Part shown: in pieces, positions 1 through 6,836 of the stretch
How positions within the stretch are numbered: the first letter of the stretch is position 1
How the letters are laid out: each line of letters opens with the position of its first letter
Origin: an uncultured Clostridia bacterium
GTDB lineage: Bacteria > Bacillota > Clostridia > UBA1381
Direction: 5' to 3'
NCBI GenBank assembly: GCA_934481375.1
Contig: CAKSPN010000093.1
Span: 1-6,946, forward strand
Length of the DNA stretch: 6,946 nt
The notes under the pieces: model-generated
Seen by the model: only the letters and a program-made list of their open reading frames with translations
The model's database searches: none
What the model was told of the DNA's origin: nothing
Translations under genes and position numbers: made by a program

Positions 1-44
1 TAGCGTCAGACTAAAGCTAAATATATTTAAGGGGGAATTTCAAT
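1..44 (+). promoter_or_regulatory. Leader and ribosome binding site of murE
   Basis: This short leader ends in a purine-rich Shine-Dalgarno, AAGGGGGA at 29-36, eight bases before the ATG at 45, which fixes the murE start. All three + frames contain a stop between position 1 and 58 (TAG 1-3 and TAA 28-30, TGA 56-58, TAA 12-14), so an upstream gene may end here. Too little is visible to say which frame it uses or what it encodes. In Firmicute dcw clusters the gene before murE is often a class B penicillin-binding protein (spoVD/pbpB), but that is inference. No promoter can be supported in this piece. Confidence 0.7.
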
Positions 45-1484
45 ATGTTAGCCTCTGAACTAATCGGAAAAGAATGGCTTGACAAATTTGAAGATACGGA
101 AATAACGGGAATAGCGTACAATTCGAGAAACGTAATGCCCGGAAACGTGTTTGTTTGCATAAAAGGCTACGAAACGGACGGACACAAATATGCGCAGGAC
201 GCCGTAAACAACGGCGCCGCCGCAATAATAGCACAGGATAAAATAGATGTGGACGTTCCCGTTCTGTACGTTGAAAATTCACGGCGTACAATAGCCGAAA
301 TGGCGTGCAGATTTTATGGAAATGCGTCAAAGAAGTTTAAGCTTATAGGCGTAACGGGTACAAACGGCAAGACAACGATAACGTATCTTGTTAAAAGTAT
401 TCTTGACGAGGCAGGAAAATGCGTCGGCGTAATAGGCACAAATCAGAACATAATCGGCGATAAGGTATTGCTTACGCAAAGCACCACTCCGACAACGCCG
501 AATGCGCTCGAACTTCAGCAATTGTTTGCCGAAATGGCGCAGAGCGAGGCGGAATACGTGGTTATGGAGGTTTCGAGCCATGCGCTTGAGCTTGACCGTG
601 TACACGGATGTCACTTTGATGTGGGAGTGTTTACAAATCTCACGCAGGATCATCTCGATTTCCACGGCACAATGGAGAATTACCTCAATGCCAAAGCAAA
701 GCTTTTCAATCTTTGCGATAACGGCGTTGTAAATTTTGATGATGACGGCGGCAAGAAAATAGCCGCAAAAGCTCCGTGCGATATTTTAAAGGTAGGTATG
801 GGCGGCGGCTGTGATTTGACGGCTGAAAATGTGAACATATCCGCAAGGGGAACGGACTTTGACATAATATATAAGGGCGAAAAGTACCCCATTCATATTC
901 AGATACCGGGAAAATTCAGCGTGTACAACGCAATATGTGCGGCAGGTGCGGCGCTTGAACTCGGAATAGATATGGAAACAATCCGCAAGGGACTTGCGGC
1001 GGCATCGGGCGTAACGGGCAGAGTGGAGGTCGTTCCGACCGACACGGATTACACCGTCATTATCGACTATGCGCATACTCCCGACGGACTTGAAAATATT
1101 ATAAAATGCGTTAAAGAATTTGCAAAAGGCAGAGTTATTACGCTGTTCGGCTGCGGCGGCGACAGGGATAATACAAAGCGTGCAATTATGGGCGAAATCG
1201 CAGGTAAATACTCCGATTTCAGTATAATTACATCGGATAATCCCCGTACCGAAGACCCCGTAAAGATAGTTGAGCAGATAGAAGAGGGAATGAAGCGTAC
1301 AAACGGCAAGTATACGGTTATAGTAGACCGCCGTAAAGCTATCGCCTATGCTCTCGACAATGCAAAGGCGGACGACGCAATAATCCTTGCAGGCAAGGGA
1401 CAGGAAACCTATCAGATAATCGGCAAGGAAAAATTTGATTTTGACGAGCGTGTGGAAGTGTACGGTCATTTGCATAACAAGTAA
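45..1484 (+). CDS. murE: UDP-MurNAc-L-Ala-D-Glu ligase, probably meso-diaminopimelate-adding (MurE)
   Basis: This is a cytoplasmic Mur ligase that uses ATP to add the third peptide residue to UDP-MurNAc-L-Ala-D-Glu. The 479-residue product is close to the usual MurE length of about 490. The N-terminal UDP-substrate domain (about 1-95) has YNSRNVMPGNVFVCIKG at 25-41. The central ATPase has the P-loop GVTGTNGKTT at 102-111, STTPTTPNALE at 146-156, MEVSSHALELDR at 174-185 and NLTQDHLDFHG at 198-208. Lys217 aligns with the carbamylated lysine of the family. The C-terminal domain has DYAHTPDGLE at 341-350 and FGCGGDRD at 368-375. SDNPRTEDP at 397-405 holds the DNPR motif that goes with meso-DAP rather than L-lysine. 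GKGQE at 450-454 has Gln where many relatives have His; the flanking Gly and Glu are kept. The start follows a strong ribosome binding site. It is followed by a hairpin and then murF. Confidence 0.97.
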   Translation: MLASELIGKEWLDKFEDTEITGIAYNSRNVMPGNVFVCIKGYETDGHKYAQDAVNNGAAAIIAQDKIDVDVPVLYVENSRRTIAEMACRFYGNASKKFKLIGVTGTNGKTTITYLVKSILDEAGKCVGVIGTNQNIIGDKVLLTQSTTPTTPNALELQQLFAEMAQSEAEYVVMEVSSHALELDRVHGCHFDVGVFTNLTQDHLDFHGTMENYLNAKAKLFNLCDNGVVNFDDDGGKKIAAKAPCDILKVGMGGGCDLTAENVNISARGTDFDIIYKGEKYPIHIQIPGKFSVYNAICAAGAALELGIDMETIRKGLAAASGVTGRVEVVPTDTDYTVIIDYAHTPDGLENIIKCVKEFAKGRVITLFGCGGDRDNTKRAIMGEIAGKYSDFSIITSDNPRTEDPVKIVEQIEEGMKRTNGKYTVIVDRRKAIAYALDNAKADDAIILAGKGQETYQIIGKEKFDFDERVEVYGHLHNK

Positions 1485-1486
1485 GC

Positions 1487-1528
1487 AATAAGGGAACGGT
1501 TTGGGAAAAGCTATACCGCTCCCTTATT
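1487..1528 (+). terminator. Stem-loop between murE and murF, candidate attenuator or partial terminator
   Basis: The arms 1487-1500 (AATAAGGGAACGGT) and 1515-1528 (ACCGCTCCCTTATT) pair at 13 of 14 positions, the exception being A1496 against C1519. After a U-U mismatch, three more pairs (1502-1504 with 1511-1513) can form, leaving a GAAAAG hexaloop at 1505-1510. The A-rich left base, the GC core and the TTATTAT run at 1524-1530 look like an intrinsic terminator, but the T-run is broken and is itself part of the stem. It begins two bases after the murE stop, in the only gap above 17 bases in this tight operon. It may reduce read-through, act as an RNA-processing or stability element, or be a small dispersed repeat. 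Full termination would strand murF and the later genes without an obvious promoter. Confidence 0.5.
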
Positions 1529-1563
1529 ATGCGATATAACCTAAATTAAGCGAGGATTTTACC

Positions 1564-2928
1564 ATGCAGAAGCTGACAATCGATGATATAATAAAGGCAA
1601 CGGGCGGAACGCTCGCTTGCGGCGGAAAAAAGGATATTTGCGATATAACGACCGATTCACGCAAGGCAAAGAGCGGCTCTTTGTTTATACCGCTTGCCGG
1701 CGAACGCTTTGACGGTCATGATTTTATCGGGCAGGCATTTGCGGGCGGTGCGGACGCCGTTGTAACGCATAAGGATATTCCGAGCGTTGACAAAAAAACG
1801 ATAATCCGTGTCGGAAATACGCAAAAGGCGCTTGCGGATATAGCAAGATATTATAAACAGAAATATAACGTTCCCACCGTTTCGGTAACGGGAAGTGTGG
1901 GAAAAACGACAACCAAGGATATAATCCATTCCGTTTTGAGTACGAAATACAATACACTTAAAACGGAGGGCAATTTCAATAACGAAATAGGACTTCCGCT
2001 TACGGTACTGCGCCTTGAGGAGGAAACCGAAGCGGCGGTGATAGAAATGGGAATGAGCCATTTCGGCGAGATAGAACGGCTTGCCTCGGTGGCAATGCCC
2101 GATGCGGCGGTGATAACAAATATAGGAATGTCGCATATAGAAAATCTCGGTTCGCAGGAGGGGATTTTCAAGGCGAAAATGGAGGTAACAAAGCTGTTTG
2201 ATAAGCATAATGTGCTTATAGTGAACGGCGACGATAAGTTTTTGTCGCATACAAAGGGATTGGGTGATTACCGTGTGATTTATTACGGAATAACCAACCC
2301 CGAAAATGATGTTTATGCAAAGGATATTGTAAATAAAGGCATAGACGGTACGGAATTTACCGCCGTAACCGACGGCGGAGAATACAGAATAACCGTAAAT
2401 TCCGCCGGTGAGCATAATGTGTACAATGCTCTTGCCGCAATATGCGTGGGACTGGAATTTGAAGTGCCGACGGAAAAAATCATTGAGGGAATAAAGAATT
2501 TCAAGCTTACCGCCATGCGTATGTCGGTTGAGGAAAAGGACGGGGTCACGATTATAAACGATTGCTACAATGCCTCGCCCGACTCGATACGTGTGGCATT
2601 GAAGGTGCTCGGCTCGGTGAACGGCAAACGCCGTGTTGCCGTTTTGGGCGATGTGCTTGAAATGGGCGATTTTGCCCCCGATGCGCATTACGGACTCGGC
2701 AAAGACGTTGTAAACAGCGCAGATGTGCTTATAACGGCAGGCAAAAATGCGGAATTTATCGCAAAGGGCGCAAAGGCTCTCGATATGAGCGAGGTCTACA
2801 GCTTTGCCGATACGGACGGGGCGTGCGGTTTTGCAAAGGATTATGTAAAATCGGGCGACGCCGTGCTTATAAAGGCGTCAAGGGGTATGCATTTTGAAAA
2901 AATATATAATGCTTTAACGGAGAAATAA
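1564..2928 (+). CDS. murF: UDP-MurNAc-tripeptide--D-alanyl-D-alanine ligase (MurF)
   Basis: MurF is the last cytoplasmic Mur ligase. It joins D-Ala-D-Ala to the UDP-MurNAc tripeptide using ATP, giving the UDP-MurNAc-pentapeptide that MraY uses. At 454 residues it is of normal family length. The N-terminal domain shows TTDSRKAKSGSLFIPLAGERFDGH spread over 29-52. The ATPase domain has the P-loop VTGSVGKTTTK at 108-118, GNFNNEIGLPLT at 136-147, EMGMSHFGEI at 161-170 and the lysine-rich GIFKAKMEV at 200-208, where the carbamylated lysine is expected. EHNVYNALAA at 283-292 parallels the SVYNAICAA stretch of MurE. The C-terminal domain has NDCYNASPDS at 332-341, LGDVLEMGDF at 361-370 and KASRGMHFE at 437-445. 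A GAGG ribosome binding site at 1552-1555 supports this start. Its last codons carry the mraY ribosome binding site, and mraY begins three bases after its stop. Confidence 0.97.
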   Translation: MQKLTIDDIIKATGGTLACGGKKDICDITTDSRKAKSGSLFIPLAGERFDGHDFIGQAFAGGADAVVTHKDIPSVDKKTIIRVGNTQKALADIARYYKQKYNVPTVSVTGSVGKTTTKDIIHSVLSTKYNTLKTEGNFNNEIGLPLTVLRLEEETEAAVIEMGMSHFGEIERLASVAMPDAAVITNIGMSHIENLGSQEGIFKAKMEVTKLFDKHNVLIVNGDDKFLSHTKGLGDYRVIYYGITNPENDVYAKDIVNKGIDGTEFTAVTDGGEYRITVNSAGEHNVYNALAAICVGLEFEVPTEKIIEGIKNFKLTAMRMSVEEKDGVTIINDCYNASPDSIRVALKVLGSVNGKRRVAVLGDVLEMGDFAPDAHYGLGKDVVNSADVLITAGKNAEFIAKGAKALDMSEVYSFADTDGACGFAKDYVKSGDAVLIKASRGMHFEKIYNALTEK

Positions 2929-2934
2929 AAAATG
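2914..2934 (+). promoter_or_regulatory. mraY ribosome binding site embedded in the end of murF
   Basis: GGAG at 2919-2922 lies inside the last codons of murF, nine bases before the mraY ATG at 2932. The 13-base string TTAACGGAGAAAT at 2914-2926 recurs exactly at the end of the Gx gene (6816-6828), where it serves the next gene in the same way. Both proteins consequently contain Leu-Thr-Glu-Lys near their C-termini. The arrangement implies that ribosomes finishing murF uncover or re-use the mraY site. Confidence 0.75.
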
Positions 2935-3957
2935 GAATTACTAAAACAAATGCTTTCAAACGATCTTCTCGGAATAATTCTTGCGTTTGCCGTAACGGCG
3001 GCGCTCGGTCCCGTGTTTATACCGTGGCTGCATAAGCTGAAATTCGGGCAGGAAATCCGTGAGGAGGGACCTAAATGGCATCAGAAAAAGTCGGGCACTC
3101 CCACAATGGGCGGAATAATGTTTATAGTCGGTATCGGCATAGCGGTAATCGTGAATTTCGTTATTTTAGCCGTAAAAGGCACACTCAATAACGAAACGGG
3201 CAGGGCGCTTTTGGTGTTTTTAATAGCGCTCGGCTTTGGAATAATCGGCTTTACGGACGATTACATAAAAGTTGTAAAAAAGAGAAACCTCGGACTTACC
3301 GCCGCACAGAAATTCACCATGCAGCTTGTTCTCACGGCGGCATATGTGGTTGCACTGTATTTCCTCGGCTCGCTCGATACGGGAATATATATCCCGTTTG
3401 CGAAGATTGAGCTTGTTCTGCCGATTTGGCTGTATATTCCGTTTATAATGTTTGTAATGATAGGCGTTGTAAATGCGGTAAATCTTACGGACGGTCTTGA
3501 CGGATTGGCGTCAAGCATAACGGCGGCAGTAGGCATATTCTTTATGCTCATAGCGTATATGAAAGCAAACGAAAGCGGATTATCGTACTTTTCCGCCGCT
3601 TTAACGGGCGGACTTGTCGCTTTTCTGATATATAACAAATACCCCGCAAAGGTGTTTATGGGCGATACAGGCTCACTGTTTCTCGGAGCGGCTGTCGCAC
3701 TTTTGGGAATTGATCTGAAAATGGAGATATTCCTCATACTCGTAGGCTTTGTCTACTTTGCGGAAACTCTTTCGGTAATAATTCAGACCTCGTATTTCAA
3801 GTATACTAAAAAGAAATACGGCGAGGGCAGACGAATATTTAAAATGACGCCGATACATCATCATTTTGAGATGTGCAAGTGGTCGGAGAAGAAAATTGTT
3901 GCGGTGTTCACGCTTGTAACGATAGTTATGTGCGTCATCGCATGGATAGGATTTTGA
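2932..3957 (+). CDS. mraY: Phospho-N-acetylmuramoyl-pentapeptide-transferase (MraY)
   Basis: MraY is an integral membrane enzyme that transfers phospho-MurNAc-pentapeptide from UDP to undecaprenyl phosphate on the inner leaflet, making lipid I with release of UMP. The 341 residues contain about ten hydrophobic segments, from roughly 11-31 to 321-340. The family signatures are in order: GPKWHQKKSGTPTMGG at 46-61, FTDDYIKV at 107-114, NAVNLTDGLDGLA at 181-193, KVFMGDTGSLF at 240-250 and TPIHHHFE at 306-313. Asp109, Asp110 and Asp245 align with the catalytic or Mg2+-binding aspartates known in the family, and the three-histidine loop is intact. The start is set by the ribosome binding site inside the murF tail. 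Seventeen bases separate its TGA from the SEDS gene; in many Firmicute clusters murD lies at this junction but is absent here. Confidence 0.98.
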   Translation: MELLKQMLSNDLLGIILAFAVTAALGPVFIPWLHKLKFGQEIREEGPKWHQKKSGTPTMGGIMFIVGIGIAVIVNFVILAVKGTLNNETGRALLVFLIALGFGIIGFTDDYIKVVKKRNLGLTAAQKFTMQLVLTAAYVVALYFLGSLDTGIYIPFAKIELVLPIWLYIPFIMFVMIGVVNAVNLTDGLDGLASSITAAVGIFFMLIAYMKANESGLSYFSAALTGGLVAFLIYNKYPAKVFMGDTGSLFLGAAVALLGIDLKMEIFLILVGFVYFAETLSVIIQTSYFKYTKKKYGEGRRIFKMTPIHHHFEMCKWSEKKIVAVFTLVTIVMCVIAWIGF

Positions 3958-3960
3958 TTT

Positions 3961-3968
3961 GAGAGGAG
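3961..3968 (+). promoter_or_regulatory. Ribosome binding site deciding the ftsW start
   Basis: GAGAGGAG ends six bases before the ATG at 3975. It is one of the strongest Shine-Dalgarno sequences in the window and fits in the 17-base mraY-ftsW gap. It selects the long form of the protein with its basic N-terminal tail over internal methionines at residues 28 and 50. Confidence 0.8.
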
Positions 3969-3974
3969 TAACAG

Positions 3975-5210
3975 ATGGCTCGTTCGGACAGCAGGGGCGC
4001 AAAAACCGCCGTTAAAAAGACAAACAAAAGAAAAAATCAGCCGCATAGCGCAGGTATGGGACGCAGACTGGAAACTCTTAATAAGAAATATAAGGAAAAT
4101 ACAAGAACGCTTGCGGGCGATATGGACTATACCTTTTTGTCAATTATAATACTGGTGGTTGCGTTCGGACTGGTAATGCTCCTGTCGGCGTCTGCGCCGT
4201 CGGCAAGCTCGCTGTATAACGGCGATTCGTATGCACTGTTCAGAAAACAGCTTATTTCCGTGTCCATAGGACTTGTCGGTATGTGGGTGGTATCACGAAT
4301 TAATTTCAACCGCTATAAAAAATACGTGCCTATGTTTATGCTTGTGTGCGTGTTTATGCTCATACTTGTTGCAATCCCGTTTATAGGAAAATCGTTCAAC
4401 GGTTCACGAAGATGGCTCCCGATACCGGGTATACAGGTACAGCCGTCGGAGTTTATGAAACCCGTTTTGGCAATGTACTTTGCGTATCAGATAGAACAGG
4501 GCAAAAGCGACTTAAAGACGTTTAAAGGCTGTCTGCCGTATTTCGGCTGGATAGCGCTTATAATTTTTCTTATGCTTATGGAGCCGCATCTGAGCGGAGC
4601 GATAATCCTTGCCGGTATAGGCATAACACTGCTTGTTGCCGGCGGTATGCGTGTAAAACCGCTTGTACTCTTGTCCGTTCCGGTAGGTGCAGTGGGTATT
4701 TGGGGAGTTTATAAGCTCAGTGCGGTGCGCTGGAGCAGAATTATAAGCTTTCTCGACCCGTTCCGTGATATTCAGAACACAAGTTATCAGGTGGCACAGG
4801 GACTGTACGCCATAGGCTCGGGCGGAATTTTCGGTAAAGGACTGGGACAGAGCGTGCAGAAATACTCGTATCTGCCGGAGCCTTATAATGACTTTATATT
4901 TGCCATAATCTGCGAGGAATTGGGACTTATCGGCGCAATAGTAGTTATAGCGCTGTTCGCTGTGCTTATACTGCGTGCGCTGAGAATTGCAATGAACGCC
5001 CCCGATACGTATTCAACGCTTGTTGCGGTGGGAATAGTGGCGCAGATTGCAATTCAGACAACTTTAAATATTGCCGTTGCAACCTCGTCCGTACCGAATA
5101 CGGGCGTATCGCTCCCGTTTTTCAGTTACGGCGGTTCGTCGGTAATGATGCTTTTGCTGGAAATGGGCGTACTGCTCAATATATCAAGATATTCGGAAAG
5201 ACGGGAGTAG
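3975..5210 (+). CDS. ftsW: SEDS-family peptidoglycan glycosyltransferase, FtsW/SpoVE type
   Basis: SEDS proteins polymerise lipid II into glycan strands, working with a class B penicillin-binding protein. Sequence alone does not separate FtsW (division) from SpoVE (sporulation) or RodA; its place between mraY and murG favours FtsW/SpoVE. The 411 residues carry about ten hydrophobic segments starting near residue 52. Family motifs are FNGSRRWLPIPG at 141-152 followed by QPSEFMKP at 156-163, MEPHLSGAI at 202-210, FLDPFRD at 259-265, QGLYAIGSGGIFGKGLG at 275-291, YLPEPYNDFIFAIICEELG at 299-317 and VSLPFFSYGGSS at 378-389. Asp265 aligns with the catalytic aspartate of RodA and FtsW; the Pro that often follows it is Ile here. 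Residues 1-49 form a polar cytoplasmic tail with 14 Lys/Arg and 4 acidic residues. murG follows after 16 bases. Confidence 0.93.
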   Translation: MARSDSRGAKTAVKKTNKRKNQPHSAGMGRRLETLNKKYKENTRTLAGDMDYTFLSIIILVVAFGLVMLLSASAPSASSLYNGDSYALFRKQLISVSIGLVGMWVVSRINFNRYKKYVPMFMLVCVFMLILVAIPFIGKSFNGSRRWLPIPGIQVQPSEFMKPVLAMYFAYQIEQGKSDLKTFKGCLPYFGWIALIIFLMLMEPHLSGAIILAGIGITLLVAGGMRVKPLVLLSVPVGAVGIWGVYKLSAVRWSRIISFLDPFRDIQNTSYQVAQGLYAIGSGGIFGKGLGQSVQKYSYLPEPYNDFIFAIICEELGLIGAIVVIALFAVLILRALRIAMNAPDTYSTLVAVGIVAQIAIQTTLNIAVATSSVPNTGVSLPFFSYGGSSVMMLLLEMGVLLNISRYSERRE

Positions 5211-5226
5211 GAAAGGAGCATTAAGT

Positions 5227-6327
5227 ATGCGTGTAATTTTTGCAGGCGGCGGTACGGGCGGACATATCAACCCTGCCGTTTCAATTGCCGATTATGCAAA
5301 AAATCGTGATAAGGATTTCGAGGCGCTTTTTATAGGAACTGAAAAAGGACTTGAAAAAAAGCTTGTCCCGGCGCTCGGCTATAATATAGAATATATAGAT
5401 GTGCAGGGCTTTGACCGCTCGCATCTTCTGAGCAATGTAAAAACGCTTGAAAAGCTTTTTAAATCGGTCAGACGGTGCAGGCAGATAATACGTGAATTTA
5501 AACCCGACTGCATAGTTTGTACGGGTGGATACGTAAGCGGTCCCGTAACAATGGCGGCGCATAAAGAGGGTGTCCCATCGCTCATTCATGAGCAGAATGT
5601 GTTCCCGGGACTTACGGTAAAAGGCTCGGAAAAGTATGTTGATTACCTTGCGCTGAGCTTTGATGAAACCGTGAACGAAATGAAAGAAAAATCAAAATGC
5701 GTCGTTACGGGAAACCCCGTTCGTGAAAGCATTATAAACGCCGACAGGGAGGAGTGCCGTAAAAAACTCGGCATAACGGAGCCGTTTGTGCTTATTTTCG
5801 GCGGAAGTCTCGGTGCGGCAAAGATAAACAGCACCGTTACCGATATGCTCGGCAGGGTGTCGGCGGAGAATAAGTTCAGGCTTGTTTTCGGTACGGGCGA
5901 CAGAAATTACGATGCTGTTATGAAAGCTATAGCGGATAAGGGCATAACGCTCGGCGAAAACGTTACCGTTACCGCATATATAAATAATATGGCGGAAATG
6001 ATGGCGGCGGCTGATTTGGTCGTGTCACGCTCGGGCGCAATAACCGTGAGCGAGATTGCGGCGCTCGGAAAACCGTCGATACTTATTCCGTCGCCGAACG
6101 TTGTAAGAAATCATCAGGAGCAGAATGCACGTGAATTTGCGGATTGCGGTGCGGCGGAAATGATTTTGGAAAGCGAGCTTTCGGCAGAGCTTTTGTATGC
6201 GAAAATAACGGAACTGATTGCGGATAAGAGCCGTATGCGGAGTATGTCGGAAAATCTTAAAAAGCTTGCAAAAACCGACGCACTCGAAAAACTGTACGGA
6301 CTTATGCTTAAAATGTCGGAAAAATGA
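5227..6327 (+). CDS. murG: Undecaprenyldiphospho-muramoylpentapeptide GlcNAc transferase (MurG)
   Basis: MurG is a peripheral inner-leaflet GT-B glycosyltransferase (family GT28). It adds GlcNAc from UDP-GlcNAc to lipid I, producing lipid II, the substrate of the SEDS protein encoded just before it. The 366-residue length is normal. The N-terminal domain has the glycine loop GGGTGGHINP at 7-16 with the conserved His13, then GGYVSGP at 100-106 and HEQNVFPG at 121-128. TGNPVRESI at 161-169 precedes the C-terminal domain, which has the second glycine loop FGGSLGAAKIN at 191-201, VSRSGAITVSEIAALGKPS across 266-284 and NHQEQNA at 295-301, the UDP-GlcNAc-binding side. A strong GAAAGGAG ribosome binding site at 5211-5218 supports the start. 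The stop codon overlaps the next start by four bases (ATGA). Confidence 0.97.
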   Translation: MRVIFAGGGTGGHINPAVSIADYAKNRDKDFEALFIGTEKGLEKKLVPALGYNIEYIDVQGFDRSHLLSNVKTLEKLFKSVRRCRQIIREFKPDCIVCTGGYVSGPVTMAAHKEGVPSLIHEQNVFPGLTVKGSEKYVDYLALSFDETVNEMKEKSKCVVTGNPVRESIINADREECRKKLGITEPFVLIFGGSLGAAKINSTVTDMLGRVSAENKFRLVFGTGDRNYDAVMKAIADKGITLGENVTVTAYINNMAEMMAAADLVVSRSGAITVSEIAALGKPSILIPSPNVVRNHQEQNAREFADCGAAEMILESELSAELLYAKITELIADKSRMRSMSENLKKLAKTDALEKLYGLMLKMSEK

Positions 6328-6836
6328 AAATAAAACGTCTTGTATTAACGGCAATGCTTACAGGCATTGCCTTAGTTATATTTATTGTAGAATTGCAGAT
6401 ACCGTCCCTAACGCAGATACCGGGGATAAAGCTTGGACTTGCCAATATAGTAACGCTTTTTGCGCTTGCGGTACTCGGCAGGCGCGAGGCGTTTGCTGTG
6501 ATGATTTTAAGAGTAATAATCGGCTGTATTTTTGCCGGGGGCGTTTCGGCGCTGATATACAGTTTGTCCGGGGGACTGTGCTGTTTTTTGGTGATGTGCG
6601 TTGCATATAAATTCCTGAAGAACGAGCTTATCTGGGCGGTGAGCGCACTCGGCGGAATTGCGCATAATGTCGGTCAGATAGCGGCGGCAAGGGTTGTTAT
6701 GGGTACAAACGGAGTGTTTTTGTATCTTCCCGTGCTTGTTGTGTCGGGAATGGTGACGGGCATATTTACGGGCGTGTGTGCGTATTATGTATTGAAAAAC
6801 GGACATATATCAAGATTAACGGAGAAATGTAAATGA
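6324..6836 (+). CDS. Gx transporter family / heptaprenyl diphosphate synthase component I-like membrane protein
   Basis: This 170-residue, highly hydrophobic protein has five or six likely membrane segments (about 5-24, 36-51, 55-72, 75-98, 104-125 and 130-158). It resembles the Gx family, also labelled heptaprenyl diphosphate synthase component I. The signs are VELQIPSLTQIPGIKLGLANIVTLFAL across 22-48, the RREAFAVMILRVIIG stretch at 53-67, SLSGGLCCFLVM at 80-91, GIAHNVGQIAAA at 110-121 and VSGMVTGIFTGV at 139-150. No prenyltransferase aspartate-rich motif is present, so it is unlikely to be a synthase by itself. A transport-like or accessory role is more plausible, and the substrate is unknown. 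Its start overlaps the murG stop, and only a poor GGA lies three bases upstream, so translation probably depends on ribosomes leaving murG. Its end overlaps the apbE start. Confidence 0.85.
   Translation: MKIKRLVLTAMLTGIALVIFIVELQIPSLTQIPGIKLGLANIVTLFALAVLGRREAFAVMILRVIIGCIFAGGVSALIYSLSGGLCCFLVMCVAYKFLKNELIWAVSALGGIAHNVGQIAAARVVMGTNGVFLYLPVLVVSGMVTGIFTGVCAYYVLKNGHISRLTEKCK
6350..6371 (+). promoter_or_regulatory. Hairpin within the first codons of the Gx gene
   Basis: GGCAATGC (6350-6357) and GCATTGCC (6364-6371) form a perfect eight-pair stem around a six-base loop, TTACAG. A T-rich run follows (TTAGTTATATTTATT at 6372-6386). It starts 26 bases into the Gx coding sequence. It could act as a weak intragenic terminator or attenuator between the mur genes and the Gx-apbE pair when translation is poor, but a chance inverted repeat in coding sequence is also possible. 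Confidence 0.3.
6816..6835 (+). promoter_or_regulatory. apbE ribosome binding site embedded in the end of the Gx gene
   Basis: GGAG at 6821-6824 lies eight bases before the ATG at 6833 and is part of the string TTAACGGAGAAAT (6816-6828) that is also found at the end of murF. It supports the start chosen for the lipoprotein gene, which overlaps the Gx stop codon by four bases. Confidence 0.75.

Noticed and set aside
79..106. An exact TTGACA (79-84) followed 16 bases later by AATAAC (101-106), resembling a sigma-A promoter.
   Set aside because: It is inside the murE coding region, encodes ordinary conserved sequence, and the -10 match is only four of six without the final T.
1535..1540. TATAAC just after the murE-murF hairpin, a possible -10 box for a murF promoter.
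   Set aside because: No acceptable -35 lies 15-19 bases upstream and there is no TGn extension, so a promoter cannot be supported from sequence.
1530..1649. The 11-base string TGCGATATAAC occurs at 1530-1540 and again at 1639-1649.
   Set aside because: It is a single short repeat in AT-biased sequence, with the second copy inside murF coding sequence; there is no array or wider similarity around it.
1657..2688. A long open frame on the - strand, antisense to murF.
   Set aside because: It has no recognisable motifs, and murF on the + strand accounts for the region fully. Scarcity of TTA, CTA and TCA codons in the real gene leaves the opposite strand without stops.
3379..3397. Inverted repeat ACGGGA / TCCCGT with a seven-base AT loop inside mraY.
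   Set aside because: It has only six pairs, lies in the middle of a gene, encodes normal protein sequence and has no T-run or regulatory context, so chance is the simplest explanation.
6218..6610. A cysteine-rich + strand frame of about 130 codons straddling the end of murG and the start of the Gx gene.
   Set aside because: It lies in another frame of two well-supported genes, has no ribosome binding site of note, and its cysteines come from out-of-frame reading of TTGC/CTGT-type strings.
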